In this document: in pieces, positions 27,367-35,549 of the stretch | Position numbering within the stretch: the stretch's first letter is position 1 | Layout of the letters: every line of letters begins with the position of its first letter | Assembly: GCF_014199595.1 (NCBI RefSeq) | Contig: NZ_JACHNX010000005.1 | Span: 62,001-126,000 of the forward strand | Length of the DNA stretch: 64,000 nucleotides | Source of the DNA: Sphingomonas yabuuchiae | Lineage (GTDB): Bacteria; Pseudomonadota; Alphaproteobacteria; Sphingomonadales; Sphingomonadaceae | Reading direction: 5' to 3' | Notes under the pieces: model-generated | What the model was told of the DNA's origin: nothing | Database searches by the model: none | Seen by the model: only the letters and a program-made list of their open reading frames with translations | Position numbers and translations under genes: made by a program

Positions 27367-28428
27367 ATGAACAACCGTCTCCTCGCCATCGGCCTGATCG
27401 CGGCCGCCATCCCTTCGCTGGCCGTCGCGTCGCCCGTGGCCGGCATAGACGCTCTCAAGGAATGGAACCTCATCGTGCTGGGGGACCTGACCTCCAGTTC
27501 GGAGGTGGAGGGGCGGACCTTTGTCGGCGGTAATCTGAGCGGCAACTCATCCAATTACCAGATCGCTTCGGTGTCCAGTTCGGCCTATGCGGTGCCCGGC
27601 TTGACCGTGGTCGGGAATGTCTTGGGCGGCACGAAGAACCTCAACAACGGTTCGGGCGCACTGATCGGCGGTAACGTGGCGAGCGGGTTCAACCTGAACG
27701 GCGGGATCCAGACGGTGAAGGTCGGCGGTCTGCTGTCCAACACCAACATCAATCAGAATATCGTCCTGTCGGGTCTGGGCGTTAGCGATCCCGGCTTCGT
27801 CACGGGGCTGAACCAGCAAAAGTCGCTGCTGACCAGCAGCATGACCGACCTGTCGAACAGCTATGCCGCCCTGTCCGCCACGGCGCAGGTATCGATCAGC
27901 GGCAACCGCGCGACGTTCAACACCGTGGCGGGGGCGAACGGCGTCGGCGTGTTCAACCTGAACGCGGCCGACCTGACGCGGTTCGGCGAGATCGCATTCA
28001 ATCCGAACGGTGCCGATACGGTCATCGTCAATGTGCATGGCAGCACGGTGCGGCTGGACGACAATTTCCTGAATGGCGCGACCGGCCTGGGTCAGCATGT
28101 CATCTGGAACTTCCCCGACGCGACCAGCCTGGAATTGACCACTGCCTGGAAGGGATCGATCCTCGCGCCCAAGGCGGCGGCGACCACCGGCAATTATATC
28201 GAGGGCTCGGCCGTGTTCGGCAGCCTGATCCAGAATGGCGAGTTCCATTTGGGGACCTATATCGGCACCTATGTGCCGGGCACGTCCAATCCGCCGAGCA
28301 GTTCGGGCGGGACCGGGAGCAGCGGAGGAAGCCCTGCGCCGGTGCCGGAACCGGCCAGCATGGCGTTGATGGCCGGGGGATTGGCGTTGCTCGTCCTGGC
28401 GCTTCGGCGGCGGCGAGCCCCAGTCTGA
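27367..28428 (+). CDS. PEP-CTERM protein with choice-of-anchor A domain
   Basis: Exported surface protein of 353 residues. Signal peptide to about residue 21 (LAVAS), then a collagen-adhesin-like 'choice-of-anchor A' domain starting at LKEWNLIVLGDLTSSSEVEG and ending near FGSLIQNGEFHLGTYIG, a low-complexity Ser/Gly/Pro linker, and a C-terminal sorting signal PVPEPASMALMAGGLALLVL plus basic tail RRRR. PEP-CTERM signals are removed by an exosortase, usually in exopolysaccharide-forming bacteria; no exosortase gene is in this window. The protein is likely extracellular or cell-surface, perhaps biofilm-related. Confidence 0.9.
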   Translation: MNNRLLAIGLIAAAIPSLAVASPVAGIDALKEWNLIVLGDLTSSSEVEGRTFVGGNLSGNSSNYQIASVSSSAYAVPGLTVVGNVLGGTKNLNNGSGALIGGNVASGFNLNGGIQTVKVGGLLSNTNINQNIVLSGLGVSDPGFVTGLNQQKSLLTSSMTDLSNSYAALSATAQVSISGNRATFNTVAGANGVGVFNLNAADLTRFGEIAFNPNGADTVIVNVHGSTVRLDDNFLNGATGLGQHVIWNFPDATSLELTTAWKGSILAPKAAATTGNYIEGSAVFGSLIQNGEFHLGTYIGTYVPGTSNPPSSSGGTGSSGGSPAPVPEPASMALMAGGLALLVLALRRRRAPV

Positions 28429-28458
28429 TGGGGTAGGGAGGGACGCGGGAAACCCCCA

Positions 28459-28500
28459 TAAAAAAGGCCGGTCCGCGCCTCTCGCGAACCGGCCTTCTTC
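28459..28500. terminator. bidirectional Rho-independent terminator, PEP-CTERM gene / ctrA
   Basis: Stem AAGGCCGGTCCGCG against CGCGAACCGGCCTT (one mismatch) between convergent stops. On the minus strand it is followed by TTTTTT, making a strong ctrA terminator; on the plus strand it is followed by the weaker CTTCTT. Confidence 0.88.
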
Positions 28501-28516
28501 ATAACGGACAGGAAGA

Positions 28517-29218
28517 TCAGGCGACCTCGGCCTGCTCCACATCGTCGGGCTCGCGCAGCACATAGCCGCGGCCCCACACCGTCTCGATATAATTCTCGCC
28601 GTCGCAGGCCAGACTGAGCTTCTTGCGCAGCTTGCAGATGAAGACGTCGATGATCTTCAGCTCCGGCTCGTCCATCCCGCCATAAAGGTGGTTGAGGAAC
28701 ATTTCCTTGGTCAGCGTGGTGCCCTTGCGGAGCGACAGCAGCTCCAGCATCGCATATTCCTTGCCGGTCAGGTGGACGCGGGCATTGTCGACCTCGACCG
28801 TCTTGGCGTCGAGATTGACGGCCAGCTTGCCGGTGCGGATGATCGACTGCGAATGGCCCTTGGACCGGCGGACCACGGCATGGATGCGCGCGATCAGCTC
28901 TTCGCGGTGGAAGGGCTTGGTGACGTAATCATCGGCGCCGAAGCCGAAGCTGCGCACCTTCGAATCCATCTCGTTGATGCCCGACAGGATCAGCACCGGC
29001 GTCGAGACGCGCGCGACGCGCAAGCGCTTCAGCACGTCATAGCCATGCATGTCGGGCAGGTTCAGGTCGAGCAGGATGATGTCGTAATCATACAGCTTGC
29101 CGAGATCGAGGCCTTCCTCGCCCAGGTCGGTCGTATAGACGTTGAAACCTTCGCTGCCGAGCATCAGCTCGATCGCCTTGGCGGTCGTCGGTTCGTCTTC
29201 GATCAGCAATACGCGCAT
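28517..29218 (-). CDS. ctrA: cell-cycle response regulator CtrA
   Basis: OmpR-family master regulator of the alphaproteobacterial cell cycle, flagella and DNA replication. The 233-residue protein opens [20 protein letters not shown], has the phospho-acceptor Asp near residue 51 ([20 protein letters not shown]), the receiver lysine in [13 protein letters not shown], and a C-terminal winged helix with [20 protein letters not shown] and [14 protein letters not shown], nearly diagnostic for CtrA. ATG 29218 gives the standard N-terminus. A near-consensus CtrA box lies about 90 bases upstream (29308-29322), consistent with autoregulation. Confidence 0.97.
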   Translation of the reverse strand: MRVLLIEDEPTTAKAIELMLGSEGFNVYTTDLGEEGLDLGKLYDYDIILLDLNLPDMHGYDVLKRLRVARVSTPVLILSGINEMDSKVRSFGFGADDYVTKPFHREELIARIHAVVRRSKGHSQSIIRTGKLAVNLDAKTVEVDNARVHLTGKEYAMLELLSLRKGTTLTKEMFLNHLYGGMDEPELKIIDVFICKLRKKLSLACDGENYIETVWGRGYVLREPDDVEQAEVA

Positions 29219-29307
29219 CGACAGTCCCCATTTGCGAGTGATCGCCCCCCTTGCCCCGGCGACCTGACGCTCCAATCATTAACCAACGTGGATGTGAACG
29301 TAAAAGG

Positions 29308-29322
29308 TTAATTCGTCCCTAA
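29308..29322 (-). promoter_or_regulatory. near-consensus CtrA box upstream of ctrA
   Basis: On the minus strand the sequence reads TTAG-GGACGAA-TTAA, followed by CC. It differs from the Caulobacter CtrA site TTAA-N7-TTAA at one position. It sits 90 bases before the ctrA start and overlaps the stop codon of the upstream AI-2E-family gene. Confidence 0.6.
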
Positions 29323-30413
29323 CCTGCATTATCATTATCTCGTCTCACCCGGGCTCCGGGGCCAAGCAGGCTTTGATGCTCGACGGCCGGAATATTCTCG
29401 CCCAGAACTTCGCGCAGATACAGGCTGCGGATCAGCGTGAAGGCGACGATCAGCAGCGCGGCGGAAAAGAACAGCCCGAACAGCCCGAAGATGGTGCCGA
29501 TGCCGATGATCGCGAACAGGGTGACGGCGGGCGGGATCGCGACGACCCGGCTGGTGACGAAGGGGGTGATCGCGTTGGTCTGGACCAGCCGGACGACCGC
29601 GAAGGTGATGAGCGTGCCGATGATCGCGCCATTGCCGCCCTGCGCCGCCAGCCCCAGGGCGGGCAGCATCGCGGCGATCGGTCCGATATAGGGCACGAAC
29701 TCGCTGAGCCCCGTCAACAGCCCCAGCGCGGCGGCCGAGGGCACGCCCGCAATCGCCAGGCCGACGCCGACCAGCACGCCCATCGTCGTCATCTGGATCA
29801 GCTGCGCGCGCAACCACAGCCGCAGGGTCGAGCCCGTGTCGAACAGCGCATCCTCCATGGCGGGGCGCATCGAACGGGGAATCAGCAGCAGGAAACCGCG
29901 CTCATAGATTTTCGGATCGGCGGCGAAGAACAGCGCACCGACCAACAGCAACAGGCAGTTGAGCACGAACTCGCCCGCCCCGGAAACGAGCCCGCCGATG
30001 TCGCGCGCCACGCGGCTGCCCGCAAAGGCGGCACGCACCGCGTCGACCACCTTGGCACCGACCGGCGACTGCGACGCCCAGGCGGCAAGCTGGTCGATCA
30101 GCAGCGGCAATTGCGTGACCAGCGTGTTCAACTGCTGGCGAAAGGCGACGCCGAACAGCCAGGCGAGGAAACCCAGCACCGCCAGCACGGTCGCGATCGA
30201 CAGGGTCAGCGACCGCTTGGGGCCGATCGGCAGGTGATCGGCATAGAGGTCGGCAATGGCATGGATGACGATCGCGCCCAGGATCGACCCAAAGGCCAGG
30301 ATCAACAGGTCGCCCGCACGGAACAGCGCGGCGGTCACCGCCAGGATCAGCAGGGTCAGGACGATGCGGCGGATGAAGCGCGCATCGCCTTCGTCGGGAC
30401 GCAGCCGGTTCAT
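29319..30413 (-). CDS. AI-2E-family (UPF0118) transporter-like membrane protein
   Basis: A 364-residue integral membrane protein with about eight hydrophobic segments and the AI-2E family signatures GLLTGLSEFVPYIGPIAAML and the region ending FGLFGLFFSAALLIVAFTLI. Family members include putative autoinducer-2 exporters and Na+/H+ antiporters; the true substrate is not known. The start ATG 30413 overlaps the LysR stop by four bases, so both belong to one transcript. It ends inside the ctrA promoter region with its stop at 29319-29321. Confidence 0.85.
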   Translation of the reverse strand: MNRLRPDEGDARFIRRIVLTLLILAVTAALFRAGDLLILAFGSILGAIVIHAIADLYADHLPIGPKRSLTLSIATVLAVLGFLAWLFGVAFRQQLNTLVTQLPLLIDQLAAWASQSPVGAKVVDAVRAAFAGSRVARDIGGLVSGAGEFVLNCLLLLVGALFFAADPKIYERGFLLLIPRSMRPAMEDALFDTGSTLRLWLRAQLIQMTTMGVLVGVGLAIAGVPSAAALGLLTGLSEFVPYIGPIAAMLPALGLAAQGGNGAIIGTLITFAVVRLVQTNAITPFVTSRVVAIPPAVTLFAIIGIGTIFGLFGLFFSAALLIVAFTLIRSLYLREVLGENIPAVEHQSLLGPGARVRRDNDNAG

Positions 30414-31333
30414 CGCACAGTCTCCGTTGCTTGCGCGGCGATGCAGGGATCGCGCACGCGGTCGGCCAGCCAGGCGATCAGTGCCTCGACCCGCGCGGGG
30501 CGCAAGGGGCTGGGCGGGGTGAGCAGGTGGAGCCCGATCGGCGGCGGCGTCCACTCCTCCAAGATTGCGACCGCACGGCCCGAGGCGAGATGCGGCCCGA
30601 TGATGAAGCCCGGCAGCCGCGCGATGCCCAGCCCCGCCAGGACGGCGGGCACCAGCGCATCGCCGCTATTGGCGGTGAGCGGACCCTGCGGCCGCACCGA
30701 CACTTCTGCGCCGCCGGGATGGCGGAAACGCCAGGGGCCGGTGATATTGGCATAGCCCAGCAACCGGTGCTCGCCCAGTTCGTTGGGATGGCTGGGCGTG
30801 CCATGCGCGGCCAGATAGGCGGGCGAAGCGATGACATGGGTGGAAATCCCGCAGAGCCGCCGCGCGCGCAGCGAGCTGTCGGGCAGGTCGGCGATGCGTA
30901 GCGCGATGTCATAGCCTTCGGCGACGATATCCACCCGCGCGTCGGACAGGCTGAGTTCGATTTCGATGCCGGGATGCGCGGCCAGAAAGTCGGCGATGAC
31001 GGGCGCGATATTGGTGACGCCGAACGACATGGGCGCGGCCAAGCGGATGCGGCCTGCGGGCGCGCTGGCGGCGTCGCGCGCGGCTTCCTCGGCGGCGCGG
31101 GCCTCGGCCAGGATGCGTGCGGCATGCTCGGCGAGCGGCTTTCCCGCCTCGGTCAAGGCCAGGCGGCGCGAAGTGCGGTGGAACAGCGACTGGTTGAGCT
31201 GCGCCTCCAGCCGGGTGATCGCCTTGGACACGGTGGCCTTGGACAGGCCGATCGCATCGGCGGCGGCGCTGAACGATCGATGCTCGACCACGGCGGCAAA
31301 GATCGCCCAGGCTTCCAGATCCGGCAGACGCAT
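30410..31333 (-). CDS. LysR-family transcriptional regulator
   Basis: A 307-residue LTTR. The N-terminal helix-turn-helix reads FAAVVEHRSFSAAADAIGLS then KATVSKAITRLEAQL; the C-terminal effector domain starts at AGRIRLAAPMSFGVTNIAP. It is divergent from the pirin and wrbA genes, an arrangement widespread in proteobacteria, and likely controls them in response to redox or quinone stress. AGGGG lies five bases before ATG 31333. It is coupled by a four-base overlap to the AI-2E-family gene. Confidence 0.93.
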   Translation of the reverse strand: MRLPDLEAWAIFAAVVEHRSFSAAADAIGLSKATVSKAITRLEAQLNQSLFHRTSRRLALTEAGKPLAEHAARILAEARAAEEAARDAASAPAGRIRLAAPMSFGVTNIAPVIADFLAAHPGIEIELSLSDARVDIVAEGYDIALRIADLPDSSLRARRLCGISTHVIASPAYLAAHGTPSHPNELGEHRLLGYANITGPWRFRHPGGAEVSVRPQGPLTANSGDALVPAVLAGLGIARLPGFIIGPHLASGRAVAILEEWTPPPIGLHLLTPPSPLRPARVEALIAWLADRVRDPCIAAQATETVR

Positions 31334-31394
31334 CGACACCCCTCATGCCTCTCGCGCGACCCGGCAATGGCTCGGCTTCGCGCTACAATGAACG

Positions 31395-31413
31395 TGGAAA
31401 CGATCGGTTTCCA
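31395..31413. promoter_or_regulatory. perfect 7-5-7 palindrome between lysR and pirin gene
   Basis: TGGAAAC-GATCG-GTTTCCA lies 62 bases from each start codon, and a further GTTTCC follows at 31415-31420. This is a good candidate operator for the divergent LysR regulator; the binding itself is inferred. Confidence 0.6.
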
Positions 31414-31474
31414 GCGTTTCCGTTTACGCGATCATAATCGGCCCTATCTTGTGGGCAACCAAGGGAGAAATTCC

Positions 31475-32197
31475 ATGACTGCCATTACTATTGAGAAGGG
31501 CATCGACCGCCGCAGCTTCGAAAGCCTGGGCCATGCGAACCATGGCTGGCTGGACGCGCGGCACCATTTCTCGTTCGCCAATTACTATGATCCCGCCCGC
31601 ATGGGCTGGGGCGCGATCCGGGTGTGGAACGACGACGTCATCGCCCCCAATGCGGGCTTTCCGCCGCATCCCCATGCCGACATGGAGATCATCACCTATG
31701 TCCGCACGGGTGCGATCACGCACCAGGACTCGATGGGCAATGTCGGCCGCACCGTGGCGGGCGACGTGCAGGTGATGAGCGCGGGCTCGGGCGTGCGCCA
31801 TGCCGAATACAACCTCGAGTCCGAGCCGACGACGCTGTTCCAGATCTGGATCGAGCCGCGCAGCCGGGGCGGCCAGCCGAGCTGGGGCGCGAAGCCGTTC
31901 CCGAAGGGCGAGCGTTCGGGCAAGTTCGTGACGCTGGCCAGCGGGTTCGACGAGGATGGCGATACGCTGCGCATCCGGGCCGATGCCCGCGTGCTGGGCG
32001 CGACGCTGCGTGCCGGGGAGAGCCTGGAGCACAGCGTGGGCGAGGGGCGTCACGCCTATCTCGTGCCCGCCACCGGGCGGATCGAAATCGACGGTGTGCC
32101 GTTCGCGGCTCGGGACGGTGCGGCCCTTTTGGGTGGCCGGACCGTGACGATCACCGCGATCGAGGATGCCGAGATCGTTCTGGTCGATTCGGAATAA
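31475..32197 (+). CDS. pirin-family protein (quercetinase-like)
   Basis: Bicupin protein of 240 residues. The metal-binding N-terminal cupin motif is [15 protein letters not shown] near residue 64, with further ligands at ITHQDSMGN and the glutamate/histidine of SGVRHAEYN; these match YhhW-type pirins that dioxygenate flavonols such as quercetin. Pirins can also act as redox-sensitive transcription cofactors. AAGGGAG precedes ATG 31475. It is probably co-transcribed with wrbA, 29 bases downstream, under the divergent LysR protein. Confidence 0.92.
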   Translation: MTAITIEKGIDRRSFESLGHANHGWLDARHHFSFANYYDPARMGWGAIRVWNDDVIAPNAGFPPHPHADMEIITYVRTGAITHQDSMGNVGRTVAGDVQVMSAGSGVRHAEYNLESEPTTLFQIWIEPRSRGGQPSWGAKPFPKGERSGKFVTLASGFDEDGDTLRIRADARVLGATLRAGESLEHSVGEGRHAYLVPATGRIEIDGVPFAARDGAALLGGRTVTITAIEDAEIVLVDSE

Positions 32198-32226
32198 GTT
32201 CGTTTTTTGCGAAGGGAGTTACTGAC

Positions 32227-32829
32227 ATGGCCAAGGTTCTGGTCCTTTATTATTCGTCTTACGGCCATATCGAGCAGATGGCCGACGCCATCGCCGAGGG
32301 CGCGCGTGCCGGTGGTGCCGAGGTGGACATCCGCCGCGTCGCCGAAACCGCGCCCGCCGAGGTGGTCGCCGCCGCGCACTTCAAGATCGACACCGCGCAT
32401 CCCGAGATCGAGGGCCCCGACGCGCTGACCCAGTATGACGCGATCATCGTCGGCACCCCGACCCGCTATGGCCGGATGGCGAGCCAGATGGCGGCCTTCT
32501 GGGACACCACCGGTGGCGTCTGGATGAAGGGTGGTCTGGTCGGCAAGGTCGGCGGCGCCTTCACCTCGACCGCCAGCCAGCATGGCGGGCAGGAAACCAC
32601 CCTGTTCTCGGTCCTGACCAACCTGATCCATCACGGCATGACCATTGTCGGGTTGGATTACGGCTTCCAGGGCCAGATGGGCGTCAAGGAAGTCCATGGC
32701 GGTACGCCCTATGGCGCATCGACGCTGGCCGATGGCGACGGCAGCCGCCAGCCGAGCCAGGTCGACCTGGACGGTGCCCGCTATCAGGGCAAGCGCATCG
32801 CCGAGACGGCCGCCAAGCTGTTCGGGTGA
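32227..32829 (+). CDS. wrbA: NAD(P)H:quinone oxidoreductase WrbA
   Basis: Flavodoxin-like FMN enzyme that reduces quinones by two electrons, preventing semiquinone formation. The 200-residue product has the FMN phosphate loop [12 protein letters not shown] at residues 8-19, [13 protein letters not shown] near residue 77, and [18 protein letters not shown] near residue 115, all WrbA-specific. A GGGAG ribosome-binding site precedes ATG 32227. A strong terminator follows at 32838. Confidence 0.96.
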   Translation: MAKVLVLYYSSYGHIEQMADAIAEGARAGGAEVDIRRVAETAPAEVVAAAHFKIDTAHPEIEGPDALTQYDAIIVGTPTRYGRMASQMAAFWDTTGGVWMKGGLVGKVGGAFTSTASQHGGQETTLFSVLTNLIHHGMTIVGLDYGFQGQMGVKEVHGGTPYGASTLADGDGSRQPSQVDLDGARYQGKRIAETAAKLFG

Positions 32830-32837
32830 TTGGAGGA

Positions 32838-32866
32838 CGGGGGTGCCGATGGGCGCCCCCGTTTTT
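32838..32866 (+). terminator. Rho-independent terminator after wrbA
   Basis: Stem CGGGGGTGCC / GGCGCCCCCG (one G-U pair), four-base loop, then TTTTT. Confidence 0.9.
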
Positions 32867-32890
32867 CCTATTTGGCGGGGTGCGGAGCGT

Positions 32891-32975
32891 GGCCTTCGAC
32901 TTCGCTCAGGCTGAACGGCGTTTGGGGATTGGGATCGCACCCAACAGCCGTTCAGCCTGAGCGAAGTCGAAGGCC
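32891..32975. repeat. dispersed palindromic repeat, family A, copy 4 (perfect arms)
   Basis: Arms at 32891-32919 and 32947-32975 are exact reverse complements over 29 bases, separated by 27 bases. It lies between the convergent wrbA and M15 peptidase genes, beyond the wrbA terminator. Confidence 0.9.
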
Positions 32976-32985
32976 AAGGGAAACC

Positions 32986-33768
32986 CTATCGCCGCCGCCC
33001 CTTCTTCCTCACCGGCGCAGGGGGCGCTGCTACCGGAACCATCGGCACCGGCGGCTGGCTTTTCACCACGACCTTCAACGGATCGCGTATCCCCGGATCG
33101 GCCGGAAACTGCGCCCGCGCTTTGGCGAAGACCGCCCGCGCCTGCGTTGCGCCCGGCTCACCGGGGCCGGTCCCGACCCAGCGCCAATGCCACGGCTCCC
33201 ACTTCACCCGCTGCCTGTTGCCCGCCGGAAAGCTCATCTCGAAGCCGAAGCGCCGCGCATTGGCGATCAGCCAGCGCGCCGCCGGAGAGGCGGCCATGCA
33301 CGCCTCCGCATCCGGACAGCCACGGGCTGGCCGCACCGCGAAGTCGATCGCATAGCCGGTCGCATGTTCGCTATAACCCGCCGGTGCGACCGAGATGGCG
33401 CGCTCGGCGGCGGACATGCTGCGGTCGCGGCAGAAGACGTTGCGCTGGCGGGCGACCTCGCGGTGGCAGGACAGACCGCGCAATTCGCCGCCGACCGCCG
33501 GATCGGCCCTGGCCGCATCGAGCAGCCGTTGCAGGTCCGCCAGCATCGCATGGTGGACCTTGCAATAGGGCTTCAACCCGAACCCGGCGGGGGCGGGCAC
33601 GATGTCCTGTGCCGATGCGTCGCCATAGGGGAAATGCCCCGCAACCCGCCCGTCAGGTCCCGGCGGCGGCAGCGTGCCGTCGCAGGATTGCGCCTGCACC
33701 GCGACGGGCAGCGCGGCGAAGATCAGCAGCGCCAGAAAACGCAGGAAAGCGGCAGGAGCGGTCGGCAT
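32986..33768 (-). CDS. VanY-type (peptidase M15) D-alanyl-D-alanine carboxypeptidase family protein
   Basis: A 260-residue exported protein with a signal peptide ending near VAVQA-QS. The zinc site of the M15 family is clear: YSEHATGYAIDFAV supplies His and Asp ligands, and KWEPWHWRWVG the catalytic Glu and third ligand His; the SCHREVARQRNVF segment corresponds to the Ser/Arg substrate motif of VanY. It probably trims D-Ala from peptidoglycan stem peptides in the periplasm. The C-terminus is Pro/Val-rich and basic (PVRKKGRRR). Confidence 0.85.
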   Translation of the reverse strand: MPTAPAAFLRFLALLIFAALPVAVQAQSCDGTLPPPGPDGRVAGHFPYGDASAQDIVPAPAGFGLKPYCKVHHAMLADLQRLLDAARADPAVGGELRGLSCHREVARQRNVFCRDRSMSAAERAISVAPAGYSEHATGYAIDFAVRPARGCPDAEACMAASPAARWLIANARRFGFEMSFPAGNRQRVKWEPWHWRWVGTGPGEPGATQARAVFAKARAQFPADPGIRDPLKVVVKSQPPVPMVPVAAPPAPVRKKGRRR

Positions 33769-33817
33769 GACGCGCGCGGCTCTGGCATGTCGGCGCGCAC
33801 GGTGGCAAGGGAGCGCG

Positions 33818-34459
33818 ATGCACGGAGATCGCGTTCTTTTCATCGACGGCGAAGCGCTGGTAATCGACAAACCGGCGGGCTTGCCCGTGGATCGGCCCCG
33901 CAACGGGTCGATCAGCCTCGAAAACCATCTGGAATCGCTGAAGTTCGGCTTCAAGCGCTGGCCCCATGCGGTCCATCGCCTGGACCGCGACACCAGCGGC
34001 TGCCTGCTCCTGTCGCGCAACCCCAAGGCGCATGCCCGTTTCCAACAGGCGTTCGAGGGCGGTCTGGTCGAGAAGCGCTACCTCGCGGTGCTGAACGGCC
34101 TGGTCGAGGGGGAAGGGATGATCGACCTTCCGCTCGCCAAGGTGTCGACCATGGAAGAAGGCTGGCGGATGGTCGGCGACCCGTCGGGCAAGTCCGCGCG
34201 GACCGGCTGGCGCGCGCTGCGTCATGAGGATGGCCGCACGCTGGTCGAGTTCCGGCCCGAGACCGGTCGCACGCACCAGATTCGCGTCCATGCCGCTACC
34301 GGCCTGGGTGCGCCGGTCGTCGGCGATCCGGTCTATGGCGCGGGCGAGCCGGGGGGCATGCTGCTGCACGCCGCCAGCCTGACCGTGCCGCGCGGCGAGA
34401 AGGATCCGATCATCGCCGAGGCGCCGATCCCGGAACGCTTCGGCATCTTCCAGAACTAG
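33818..34459 (+). CDS. RluA-family RNA pseudouridine synthase
   Basis: Isomerises uridine in RNA. The 213-residue protein lacks an S4 domain and contains the RluA catalytic motif HRLDRDTSGCLLL with the nucleophilic Asp near residue 54, the opening VIDKPAGLPVDRP and the later segment ETGRTHQIRVHAA. Its compact size suggests an RluA (tRNA/23S) or YmfC-like specificity that cannot be resolved here. GGGAG lies just before ATG 33818. The arfB gene follows after 11 bases, so both are probably co-transcribed. Confidence 0.92.
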   Translation: MHGDRVLFIDGEALVIDKPAGLPVDRPRNGSISLENHLESLKFGFKRWPHAVHRLDRDTSGCLLLSRNPKAHARFQQAFEGGLVEKRYLAVLNGLVEGEGMIDLPLAKVSTMEEGWRMVGDPSGKSARTGWRALRHEDGRTLVEFRPETGRTHQIRVHAATGLGAPVVGDPVYGAGEPGGMLLHAASLTVPRGEKDPIIAEAPIPERFGIFQN

Positions 34460-34470
34460 GCGGACATGCG

Positions 34471-34896
34471 ATGGCGCTGATCCCCGTCACCCGCGCCATC
34501 GCGATCGACGAGCGCGAGATCGCCGAAAGCTTTACCCGCGCCTCCGGGCCGGGCGGGCAGCATGTCAACACGACCGACAGTGCGGTGCTGCTGCGTTTCG
34601 ACGTGGGCGGCTCGCCCAGCCTGCCCGAGGCGGTGAAGATGCGCCTTGCCGTGCTGGCCGGGCAGCGGCTGAGCAAGGACGGCGTCCTGACCCTGCGGGC
34701 CGATGCCAGCCGCTCGCAGGAAATGAACCGGCGCGAGGTGCGCGAACGGCTGATCGAACTGATCCGCGAGGCGACAATCGTGCCGAAGAAGCGACGGCCG
34801 ACCAAGCCGACGCGGGCGTCGCAGACGCGGCGGGTGGATGCCAAGAAGGGGCGGGCCCAGGTCAAGGCGGGCAGGGGGAAGGTCCGGTTCGACTGA
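34471..34896 (+). CDS. arfB: peptidyl-tRNA hydrolase ArfB (YaeJ/ICT1) for ribosome rescue
   Basis: Rescues ribosomes stalled on broken mRNA by hydrolysing peptidyl-tRNA. The 141-residue product has the release-factor loop ASGPGGQHVNTTDSAV, with GGQ at residues 28-30, and a long basic C-terminal tail (KKRRPTKPTRASQTRRV) that in ArfB enters the empty mRNA channel. Placed 11 bases after the pseudouridine synthase gene. Confidence 0.95.
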   Translation: MALIPVTRAIAIDEREIAESFTRASGPGGQHVNTTDSAVLLRFDVGGSPSLPEAVKMRLAVLAGQRLSKDGVLTLRADASRSQEMNRREVRERLIELIREATIVPKKRRPTKPTRASQTRRVDAKKGRAQVKAGRGKVRFD

Positions 34897-34915
34897 CCTT
34901 TGGGGCGCCGGGCGT

Positions 34916-35003
34916 GGCCTTCGACTACGCTCAGGCTGAACGGAGGTTGGGATATGGGGCCACAAGCTCCTCAATCCGTTCAGCCTGAGCGAAGTCGAAG
35001 GCC
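34916..35003. repeat. dispersed palindromic repeat, family A, copy 5
   Basis: Arms 34916-34943 and 34976-35003 are complementary with one mismatch (TACGC versus TTCGC), separated by 32 bases, between the convergent arfB and lipoprotein genes. Confidence 0.88.
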
Positions 35004-35024
35004 AAGGGAAAACCGCTCGCCAAC

Positions 35025-35056
35025 AAAAAACGGGCCGACGATCCCTCGCCGACCCG
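35025..35056 (-). terminator. Rho-independent terminator for the lipoprotein gene
   Basis: Read on the minus strand: CGGGTCGGCGA, loop, TCGTCGGCCCG (two wobble pairs), then TTTTTT. It lies 26 bases past the lipoprotein stop. Confidence 0.85.
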
Positions 35057-35082
35057 CTTCCATACCCCGAAGGATAAAGCCC

Positions 35083-35460
35083 TTAGCGGCGGACGTCCTC
35101 GCCCGCACGGACCAGCGCGTTGCCGGTCGCCTGGCGGGCATTGGCCGCACCGTTCTCGATCTTGTCGCCAGCGCGGTCCAGCCCACGGTCGATATTGTCA
35201 CCCGCACGATCGGCCTGCGCGGCGGCGCGGTCTCCGGCGCGGTCCAGCTTGTCGCCCGCCTTGTCCATGGCGTTCTCGGCCGAGTTCAGCGCCTTGGCGG
35301 TCGCGGCCTCGACATCGTCGGACGCGTTCTGCGTCGTCGCCTTGACGTCCGAACCGATCGCGTCGGCGGCCTGCTTGGTCTGCTGCTGGCTGTTTTCGCT
35401 GCACGCGGCCAGCGACATCGCGGCGGCACCGGTCAGGGCGAGGATAAGGGCCTTCTTCAT
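35083..35460 (-). CDS. small lipoprotein with amphipathic helical repeats
   Basis: A 125-residue predicted lipoprotein: MKKALILALTGAAAMSLAAC is a signal peptide with lipobox LAAC. The mature part is almost all Ala/Asp/Lys/Arg/Gln and contains degenerate repeats (DKAGDKLDRAGDR, QADRAGDNIDRG, LDRAGDKIENG), giving an extended amphipathic helix reminiscent of LEA-like or Lpp-like proteins. Function unknown; envelope stress protection or peptidoglycan spacing is possible. It is divergent from the methionine regulator, 125 bases away. Confidence 0.8.
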   Translation of the reverse strand: MKKALILALTGAAAMSLAACSENSQQQTKQAADAIGSDVKATTQNASDDVEAATAKALNSAENAMDKAGDKLDRAGDRAAAQADRAGDNIDRGLDRAGDKIENGAANARQATGNALVRAGEDVRR

Positions 35461-35549
35461 GGCAAACACTCCCGTTTCGAACACATGATCGGCGTGCCAA
35501 CGCAGATCAACCGTTTCGGGTCCGAGCTGTTCTTCATGAATTCGCTCCG

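Noticed and set aside
30414..30554. N-terminal extension of the AI-2E-family protein
   Set aside because: Extra residues are Pro/Ala/Arg-rich, overlap lysR and precede the ATGA junction at 30413.
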